Below are positions 8,101-16,200 of a DNA stretch of 64,000 bases, piece after piece (position 1 is the first letter of the stretch; the number at the start of each line of letters is the position of its first letter). Both the position numbers and the translations under genes were made by a program. The notes below the pieces were generated by a model. The model had not been told where the DNA came from, made no database searches, and saw only the letters and a list, made by a program, of their open reading frames with translations. The DNA lies in NCBI GenBank assembly GCA_963970005.1, contig CAXAMN010003002.1, positions 1,645,901 to 1,709,900 of the forward strand. Direction: 5' to 3'. The DNA is from Durusdinium trenchii (lineage: Eukaryota; Sar; Dinophyceae; Suessiales; Symbiodiniaceae).

Positions 8101-10200
8101 GACGTCTGGGACGTGTCCACGAAGAAGACCAGAAATACCGCGACGAACATGAGGTGGCCAGGAGCAGCACCACTCCCAAGGCCCATGATGATAATCCTCA
8201 TATACATAATAGTACCTATGGCCAGTAACGTGGTACAGCACGTACTGCTTGGCGTCGCGGCCCAGCTCATCCTCGAGGAGTTGGATGTTGCCATTCCCGA
8301 TGGCCTTGAGTAGGTGATCCGGGTAAGGATACCTTCCGAGAACCTCTTCAACCTCGACCTGCATATTTTTGTACTCGGGGTTAGGCTTCGTCTCGCGAAC
8401 GAGAACGCCCTTCCCTTTTCCAGAAAATTTCAAGTCGGGGTTGTCGTTGTTCTCAGGTGCAAGAAAGCTCCCCGTTACGGGAGTGACCGAAGGGGTGCCT
8501 TGACCCTGCCCTTTGCCTCGCAATCGCGGCAATGGTGGTCTCGGGTCAGATGAAGACGCTTGACCCTCTGCGGATTGGTCCGCGTCCGTAGGGATCATAG
8601 GAACATCTCCGGTTGCACCTTCTTCAACAGTCGTTTCATCATCAGCCAAAACATCAAGAACCTCGGCCTCGATCTTCGCCATCTGTGGATCAGGTTCTGG
8701 TGCTGTCGGCAAGGCATTTACGCCTGCGATACCAGTATCAGGCCCAGGTACTTCGTCGGTTGCGCCTGTATAGCTATCGGGCATCTCAACGTCCGCGTCG
8801 GTTTCCTCAACCTTCGGCTCGACTTTTACGTCGGCTGTCGCAACGTCATCCATCGGCTCGTCCAATGCGGGCTGTTCCTCCGGTAGCTCAATAACAGGTA
8901 CAACATTGATAAACTGCAACACATCTTGAGGATCTTCGCCTTCCAGATTAACGGAGGCCTTTAGCTCTTCGAGTGACACGTCATTCGTCTCAAAGGGGCT
9001 GTACGCTTGTACTTCCTCGACAGTAAACTGCCTGCTCTTCCCCAACGTCTGTTGCATTCGCGCGTTTCGCTGTTCAACAAATTCATTGATAAGTTGTAAA
9101 TACGATTCCGGTATTTTGACTGTCGCTGAGGAATCCCAACTGTATTTAAATCTTCTCACCCTGTTGAGCGCGGCAATTCCCTCTCGGGAAGCTTCAACGA
9201 CGTTGACATGGTACGACAATTTGACAATCGAGGTCACATAGTTCACGAAGCGATCGATGTTCTCCTGCGTCTTTCGCATATGCCATTGATCAACTTTATC
9301 GGATTGGTAAACCAGATTGTCAGGCTGGAATCGGTGTATGCCGAGACTCTCAATGATGTCGTTGATTTCTGCCCAGAAAATATCGACAAACGAAGGCAAC
9401 TCAAAAAGATAAGAAGATATTCCACATATACAGCAGAGCTCGTCGGAGATCTCCTTGCATTCGGCTAACAGTTTAACGTTGCCAAGGATGCGCGCCTGCG
9501 TACCGAGTCTGTCGGGATTTGCAGCCTCATAGCGCCACGTAGAATCATTGGGCGTGATTCCGTTCCTGCCGACGAGGTCGTTGCCGTTCCACCAAATTAA
9601 ACCAAAGATGCGCGGGGTATCCCTTGCGGGATCCCTCATGTTGAGCAAGGCCCTCGCATTTACGCGAGCAACAGCAGCCTTGTACTCTGCCATTAAACGA
9701 GGTAACTCAGCACCCCATACGATCTTGACCTCGATGAAGTCCCAGTCTCCGCCGAAAGCGACATTGAACTCTTGTACCGGCTCATAGGCTGTACGACTTC
9801 GCTTCCCGTTAAGGAAGCACAAAATAGAATCGGTGACGATGACCACGGCCTTCCGGCGTTGCGTTTCCGCAAGCACATTCAGGTGACCAAACGCAGACGG
9901 ATGAATGGTTGTAAGGCCCATCATTGATTCCGTAAATATGTAGTCACGCACCCAACAATCGTACAACATGACTGGATATACTGCACGCAGCAGTTCCACC
10001 AATTGGTCGTGGTGCTGTTTCGAGCCCTCTTCGGTCAATAGCATACCTTGATAAACTGCGTATGCAATAAACTTTGTCCAACGCGACTCCGTTTCCGGAG
10101 AGTGGTTGACCGATAAATACCTCTCGATGGGCTCGTTGTATACTGGTCCCACTCGATCTGCAGCAGGTCGTCCTCCGTCAGGTCGCCCATGGCTTCGCAA
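5140..10200 (-). CDS. Retrotransposon ORF2: SGNH-like, KptA/Tpt1-like, zinc ribbon, Pro-rich protein
   Basis: A 1686-codon open frame. Its first in-frame start-like codon is TTG at 10200, and the first ATG in this frame is residue 53. Order of parts: SGNH/GDSL-hydrolase-like domain about 110-325; acidic low-complexity linker 400-600 with GKGKG and GKGQGQG motifs; KptA/Tpt1-like domain about 686-912; zinc ribbon C1004-C1007-C1018-C1021; an unassigned globular part 1090-1270; basic and GKG-rich segments; four tandem KVPPP units at 1521-1539 (15-bp DNA repeat near 5586-5645); and a Trp-rich end. It overlaps ORF1 by 166 nt in a frame reached by -1 shifting. A better N-terminus, MGDLTEDDLLQIEWDQ, is encoded just upstream in the ORF1 frame (ATG at 10190). 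A 2-nt indel at the GTATAC site 10138-10143 would join it to NEPIERYLS here. Function in retrotransposition is unknown; RNA-end processing and hydrolase roles are inferred from the domains. Confidence 0.9.
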   Translation of the reverse strand: MRSHGRPDGGRPAADRVGPVYNEPIERYLSVNHSPETESRWTKFIAYAVYQGMLLTEEGSKQHHDQLVELLRAVYPVMLYDCWVRDYIFTESMMGLTTIHPSAFGHLNVLAETQRRKAVVIVTDSILCFLNGKRSRTAYEPVQEFNVAFGGDWDFIEVKIVWGAELPRLMAEYKAAVARVNARALLNMRDPARDTPRIFGLIWWNGNDLVGRNGITPNDSTWRYEAANPDRLGTQARILGNVKLLAECKEISDELCCICGISSYLFELPSFVDIFWAEINDIIESLGIHRFQPDNLVYQSDKVDQWHMRKTQENIDRFVNYVTSIVKLSYHVNVVEASREGIAALNRVRRFKYSWDSSATVKIPESYLQLINEFVEQRNARMQQTLGKSRQFTVEEVQAYSPFETNDVSLEELKASVNLEGEDPQDVLQFINVVPVIELPEEQPALDEPMDDVATADVKVEPKVEETDADVEMPDSYTGATDEVPGPDTGIAGVNALPTAPEPDPQMAKIEAEVLDVLADDETTVEEGATGDVPMIPTDADQSAEGQASSSDPRPPLPRLRGKGQGQGTPSVTPVTGSFLAPENNDNPDLKFSGKGKGVLVRETKPNPEYKNMQVEVEEVLGRYPYPDHLLKAIGNGNIQLLEDELGRDAKQYVLYHVTGHRYYYVYEDYHHGPWEWCCSWPPHVRRGISGLLRGHVPDVSIYDPACYLPIYKLLDLAKAKFPDYAGSMNVFELISMAIYDHKDRFEFQCVYDSRVNEQLELFAAPVKIRCGQGHTDDVLETRSNEVLAVLIHCRPDHVHRYNARLTAHGNCDIPPRLYHRTHEGAARSIIASGLIPGGGAGGPKSKGNSFFSTQPLGNQKAISGVRADRPVEICFSTPDVIEAGVDLFLTNSGAVITSHHVPNTCILFATRARANAEPEVFYSRPQALDPSNIEVGVPQDDVTLVPGKVSEVRAILEGTSDATPEERTASSSAAKKEEMEANRNTAVPQIESGYFLHLRTFSCDKCTTLSLAGMASCHRCGVVFQSNTTDGPISKFMRLQMRRAKVLQEQGGVPKNMTATSMLDSIAAQDLQSGRPPARGSPSVDSQIILAARGRLRKALKSGYENVFDRFNRDDVFATSLTGEGCTAFDAAQEDLFASLQLPAPTRSAKQRSKGKSVVSDLDRLDRVDLAKLAYIRCGVDNLHTCFKQGVDENFLISYRREFMSLRQYAAVIGDSRDEIKIQGFIPTTDVYGDIHSIRIPRGDTTGIYKILSEFAEQNENYANIQYQRNAQQSASVQGRDRGQPVSQMGFMNIEQRMATPYPKFADCGQDMSSDEIRRLEEILLEFGQRGAPSPQGPVTRPPLTRKRSQMYMETIGDADKRPRLQWRRKEDRDQSGRIATWVDNRTPPPGVPQPPAPVTGTHTSSVFRMNAPPAQGQVSGKGDSSKQDVGERRDVSGKGKGQGSSSAAGSAAPAKGTPRGSVARAISQSRVLPPKRGNIPKDLLGPPTSPPPLPAPNNPPATGLSPISKPRPAKPSPPKVPPPKVPPPKVPPPKVPPNTASGIPVHTRPTDFNLTPKPPPLTDLYSRLQPSVRGKGKDKQQVSVRGGPYAPQQWNVQNVPPPPLPPGTSSASASSSHNAPLTGPPTSSIRGTIDRPLEPFDFPGVQWQRDDPWGENYWPNHMELWEWLRQGWHDETERFGIQFL
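7465..8145 (-). other. KptA/Tpt1-type RNA 2'-phosphotransferase domain in ORF2
   Basis: Residues about 686-912 of ORF2. The order of motifs matches Tpt1/KptA. An N-terminal winged-helix-like segment has ISGLLRGHVPD (R694 and H696, where known enzymes have adjacent R-H) followed by YLPIYKLL. Then come RFEF and KIRCGQGH (R770), LYHRT (818-822), GLIPGG, ISGVRADRPVEICF (R867, matching the eukaryotic SGMR motif) and LTNSGAVITSHHVP. The family removes the splice-junction 2'-phosphate from RNA using NAD+, and some members ADP-ribosylate nucleic-acid 5' ends. The catalytic R, H, R, R set is present, with one extra Gly between the first R and H. An arginine or lysine common near the S-N-G-V motif is Thr here. 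Activity is plausible but unproven. Confidence 0.82.
9226..9873 (-). other. SGNH/GDSL-hydrolase-like domain in ORF2
   Basis: Residues about 110-325 of ORF2. Block I is KAVVIVTDSILCF (nucleophile Ser125, with Thr in place of the usual Gly before D-S). A Gly suited to the oxyanion hole is in VWGAELPRL (G163). Block III is WWNGNDLVG (G205-N206-D207). Block V is DKVDQWHMRK, with the canonical D-x-x-H (D304, H307), followed by a helix. All four consensus blocks are in the right order and spacing for an esterase or acylhydrolase. Esterase-like SGNH domains are known in ORF1 proteins of some LINE families, but I do not know of one in copia elements. The substrate cannot be guessed. Confidence 0.7.
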
Positions 10201-13200
10201 CCCGATGAAGGGTGCTTGGCGAGCGAAGCACCGACCGCACGAGAAGCAAGTGACCTAAGCAGCACCTTAGTTCGTGAACTGTGACGTCGAGTGGAAGTAG
10301 TATGAGGTATGTGAGAATGGTGGAGGTGATAAGTGGAGTAGATGTGGGTGTGAGTATGAGTGTGAGTGCAAGTGCGGGTGTGAGTGGTGGTGGCGCATGC
10401 GGCATGAACAGTGGGCTCCTCAGTACAGGGTTGAGCATACACACGTGAACACAAGTTCCTAAACATGGTGTGTATCTTATCAGTTAATTTAAATGTGTAC
10501 CCTTCTGCATCCCTAAGTGCCTTACCACGTGACTGAGCGTGTACATGCTGTCCGTCGCACCTAAGCTGTTCGAGAGCAGCAAACGCCTCAATGTCGGATG
10601 CAACTGTCCAACCCTTCTTAATTGGTGTCCCATGTTCGTCCGTCACCCCAACTTGACACCCATGAAGTTTGTAGTCAACAAGACGATACTTACGTTTAAA
10701 GTTCTTCACACTTTTCCATTTCCAATATTCACAAAATGAAGGAAGCTCAAATGAAATGGTGGGTTTAACAACGGATATGCCTTCAAGAAACTTATCAGCG
10801 TTCTTAAGAAGGGCAGCGAATTTCTTTTGATGCTGTTGTATCCTTTCTTTCCCACCTGGCAAGTCCTTATTCACATTGTTCCATGGGCATCCTCCCGTAC
10901 ATGGAAGTGAAATGTGGACGTGCACGTTACATTTGCCATTTTCCTTCCAAAACTGAATTGTCTTTTGTGTCGTTTGTTCAACGCATTTCCTTGTCGTGGC
11001 GTCCTCATTTTCAGTAACCCTAAAGACAGTACATCCTTTAGAAGCGGCCCTTTGTTGTCCGAGCTTGGAGTCAGGTGAACAACACCATTCGACCATGAGC
11101 CTTTGTTTTGTCTTGGGTTGCTGACTGGGCAGTGCATTGCCCCCCTGATCCAATTCCTCATTGTCAGAATTATCAGGGGTTGAGATGTCGAAGTACTGCA
11201 CAGGATCGCCCCTTGAGGGCGTCACGGCCAAGGAGTTACCCTTGCTTTTGGGTTGTTTGTAGGTATATGGCACCATGTTCAACATATACAGTGCTGAATT
11301 CCATTTCTGGGGGGAAGTAAAAGGTTTGGTAAGAACATCCGCAGCTTGATGGAGGGTATTCACATTTATCAAATCGAATTGGTCACTATCAAAGGTTTCC
11401 TTTAACCAGCTAAATGAAACACGTTGAGTACGGTCAGTGTGACGCATGTTGACAGAGTTACCATTAGAAAGGATGGTGATAGTAGCTTGGTTGTCCTCCA
11501 TAAAACGAATAGTAAAGCATGGTCCTAAACGAACTTGAAGGTGGTTAACATTAGCAACACTTTCAGGACCATCATGGAGAAAACCGTACCTAATCTCATC
11601 CAACTCGCGATCGATTCGAGCGATCGACACGGGTTCGTGCAACGTAGGCGCCTTCGGCTTGGCAGCTACGCCAGCTCGACGCGTTTTGGCCTGGGGCGGA
11701 CACTTAGGGTCGCTCATAGCGATCAAGTAATTGAAAAGCGATAGCGAGGGTAGGCCTTGAGCACGAACAGCGTGATTAGCGGCAACAACTTCGGCTTCCG
11801 TACTAGACATAGCAGTGGCGGTTTGCTTCTTGCTAAACGCATTAATAGGCCAATAAGTGTTGGGTCCAACTAATGCCATAAACGTTCCAGTAGTACTCTT
11901 GTTGTCATATTCCCCTGCAAAGTCTGCATCAGCAAAAAGCCAAAGTTGACATTCTGAAAACTTATCGCCCATGAATCCCCGCATGGTCATGTCTAATGAA
12001 CAATTAATATATGAAATTAACCTATGCAACCCTGCATCACAATCAGGTGACCATTTTGTAACCCTTGAGGCTAATGACTGAGTCGCTCGCAACAAATCAT
12101 AGCGCGCCATACGCGCTGCGAACAAAACTTTCATAAGGATCCGGCTGGCAATCCCTTTCAAACGACCCTCAGGCTGCTCCTCGTTTTCACGAGGTCTTGC
12201 AATTCTAAGCTCATGAAACGGAGTGGAAGCTTTCCTGAGGTCCTTGCGTTTGACCTTAGCTAAATCGCAGTATGCATCTACGCATGATGATAAGAAATCG
12301 TGCATATCATAATATACACAGTTGACTTGCTTGCGCATGCATTCACCTTTGACGACCGGGAGGTCAGACATGTTGGTGAACTTTTGTGCACGTGCAGCTT
12401 GTTTAGCTGAAGTCTTGTTTCTTACTCCAGTTTTCTTTTTGCCAGCCATGGCATACCCCTCTGGGTAGTCTATTTCGGCTTGCCGGTTAGGGCAGCACTG
12501 AAAGACTGTTTTGCCGGTCCACCAGCCCCCCTCGTTAAAGGCACCATTGACGGTCCAATCATCTTGCACCTCAGTGTCCTCGTTGTCCTTGATGGTTGTC
12601 CTTAGTTCAAGGAAGTGCTGGCAAGGCACAGTCAGACCTTGGTCCACGGGAACAAATCTTCTTTTCCTAGGATACACGTGATGTCTAGTATATGTGTTTT
12701 GTTCCTCATCATAAGACCAATAGTCTTCAGTTCGCGTTTGTGCGGCAACGGATTTACCCGTGCTGAAGATGTCATAGAATGGGTGCTCTTTGATGTCGAG
12801 TTTGATGTTTCGCTCTTCCCTATGCTCGCATCCGAAATACCTATTGAAAGGTTCTGGTTCATCAATGTCAATCATACTAGAAATTGACTTCCAAGCCGTT
12901 TTGATCTTCTTGGTGGGTGCAGCGAGCTTGAGGTCGTCTACATAGACAACAAGAAGTGCATCAAACTCTGGATGGTAGAAAACTGAACGCCAAATCTCTT
13001 TCAAGACGGATTGCCATCCCTTCTTACCAATTTGCTTTTCGAAGTACGCTTCCCAAATACCACCACTATCGGGGTGTCCGTACAAAGCTAACAACATTGG
13101 TACTAAAGGATCATTATATTTACCTTTCCAACCCTTGGGCCATCGATCCTTAGGAAGTCTCAACCATGTGGGCACGCCGGTGAATGCGGCTTGGGTATAT

Positions 13201-16200
13201 GCTTGCCGAGCATCCGCTTGTTCCTTAGAATACCCAGGCTGAGATCCGAACGCATCTAAGATCTTGGCGGCTTCCATCGAAGCGGGTGAGGATGACATCT
13301 CAGAGAAAATAGCATAGTCAGAATTCTCATCAAACACATTGTTACCTTGAAAACATGATCTACCCTTATACTTTCTTTGAGGGTTTCCTTCTGGCAACTC
13401 ACTACCTTTAAGAGTGCATATTTCAAAAATTCTACCAATATGAACCTTCTCACCTTTTCTACGTGCCTCATCAACCACACGTCTACACTCCTTGACCCGT
13501 TCCTGATTCCATGTCTTCTTGTTTAGAAGCTTATCCCACTCCTTATCCAATGATGCCTGAGCTTCTTTGGACGCTGCGATCTCTTTCTTGTTCAACACTT
13601 TAGCTACAGCAGCAAAGCAGGATTGGAACTTGGGTTTGACAAGGAGTTGAACAACAGCGGCAAACAGACTAGCGTTAGCTTCGTCAGTAAGTTCTTTGAT
13701 CTTATCCTCTACTAGCTGTCGCATGTCGCTCCGGTGAGGTTCATATACGTTATGTTCTACAGGCATAGCGGGAGCGGCTACCATAGCTGGGGGAGTTTCA
13801 CTTGGGCTTCCTTCTATGGAAGCTTTCTCAACAGCCTCAGCTTCTTCTTTCTTTCTTTTCTCTTCGAGTTCTGATTGGTAGTCGTCCCATGCCTTCTTGC
13901 GTTGCTTGTGGCTTAAGTTTTGCCATAAATCGGTTGGGAATCCAGGAACCCTCTTTGAACCTTTTCTTTCTTTGACAAGTCGAACACCATCATAAACATA
14001 ACCCTTTGGAACTGGTTTTCCGTCAGGAAACATGTGTGGGTTGACAGATGGGTCATAATAAAGTTCAAACAAGGTTGGTTCCCTTTCTTTCTTTTCCTTC
14101 CCTTTCTCTTTTGGCGGCTCAGCTTCTACGCTGGCTGGTTCCTCTACTGCAATCTCAGGAACATCTGCTTCACCTTCAGGCGCCCCTGACCGAGGATCTG
14201 GAGGACCATCATCTTGAGGAGCGTCGTCGTCATCATCGTCGTCATCTGCCTCGGGCTGGTAGTCCAGATCTTGAAGGTCAAGTATTGGCTTTTCCTTGAA
14301 GTGAAGAGGGAAGATGAAGTCTCCATCTGGAAGGGCGACGCGTTTCGTCCTAATCGTTTTAAGATGCCCTTCTTTCAGGAAATATTCAAGACTATCAACA
14401 TTAGCAACCAAATACTCTCCCCTCCAAACATGTCCGGCCTGAATGTTGTATCCTAAGAAAACACCTCTCTTGGCATTGGGGGCAAACTTTCCTCTCTTTG
14501 GTTCGTACTTACCTTCCCAAAAGAAAAGGAGACATCCAAAAGGGAGTTGCCTACCAAGAAATCCGTTGTCAAAACGAAGTGCCCATGGTGGATCACCACC
14601 ATTCAATTGTTTTACAATGTTTATGGCCATCGCATGATGTTTGGAGGCATAAGGCCACAAAGAAAGAGGCATGTTGGCCTGGAGGAGGTTGGAGCGCGCC
14701 CCTTCCAAAATGGTGCGAACTTCACGCTCAACAACCGCTTTGGTGGAATGTTGATATTCAACAGAAGTCTGGTGTTTGAAACCAAGTTCTTCTATGGCAT
14801 CCAGCATTTCTGGAGCATTGTCGGTGTACACTATACCAACAACATCAGAAGTCTTCAGAAAATGTTTGAAAGCCTTAACAATAGAATCGGCAGTCTTGTT
14901 TTCAGAAGGGTAAACACATCTGTATTGAGTATAAATATCTTTGATCACCAACATTGACGTTTGGCCTTCTATGCCTTCTTCAATATCTTTGGGAATAACA
15001 TGGTCGCACACTATGTGGTCGCCAAACCCACGCGCCAAAACATGTTGTGATCCGCCTACGCTTCTACCGTAGGGAGCAAGCATTTTAGCTTCGCTACAAA
15101 CATCGCAGTAGGGATTCTTTGGTCGATGTGTGAATTGATGCGCCCCTGATTTTGCTTCCTTTCGAAGTTGCTCTTCGGTCTTCTCCCCTGCCACGGGAAC
15201 GTCTTCAAAATCAAAAGGAACCTCAACTTCTGGGTCACTGTCCTCTTCGTCCTCCTGTCCATCATCGGCATTGGCATCTACGCCAGCTTCGTCAGCCTCC
15301 TCTTGGTCTTCCTCGGGTTCGGACTCATGGCTGGCCATGGCGTAGCCCTGGTCGATGGTGAACTGGTGGATGGAATCGAGTACCTTAGTAAGGCGAGTCC
15401 TCAGTGATTCAGGAATTGAGAATGGGGTACATGTTTCATCAATATATGGAACCCTACCTTGCAATTTGAATTTAACGCATTGTCCATCAGGTCGAAGAAA
15501 TATGGGAGTAGTGTCCTTTCCCCAAACAAAATCATATCCCTGTTCTAAGCACCTCAAACCAATTGAAAGTGCAGAGGGAGTACTTTGGAGAATGTAGGGG
15601 TTGAAGGATTCACATAACCCTGGCAAGATCACCTCTACTACTTCGTCAGCAGTGATAGGTCCATTGGCAGTAGTAAGGGAGATTGGCTCGTTGGATTTGA
15701 ATATCTTGGTGGCCCTGTTGACTGTCTTAGAGTCCTTACCTACGATGTCCTGGTCAGTGCCAGTGTCACCCAGCCACTTCTCCATACCAACCATATTTGG
15801 CATCGCTGTTAAGCGAGCACATGACGGCACCTGTTCTCCGACGACTGTTCTGCACTTCGTGCAGCACAAATCATCGGGGCCTTCTGGGGAATGTTCACAA
15901 AGGAAATCACACGCAGGCTCCTCGGTATCCATCGAAACGAGCATCTGCCTAAGTGACTCCGCTGCCAAAATGGCGTCCTTAGTGTCACACTCGCGGGACT
16001 TTGGGCATTCCTCAGTGGTCCGGAACAGGTTCCGCTTCTTGCTCTTATTCACTACATGCCGGTACATTTCCTTCCAAACAGGAAAGGTGTGTACCTCCGG
16101 TTCTAATTCAAAACGAATTCTCTTCTCTTGCACAACACGGAAAATTGACTTTCCAGTCCAATCAAATTTCTGTTTCGCGTTTGGGTGTTTCTTCCAATTA

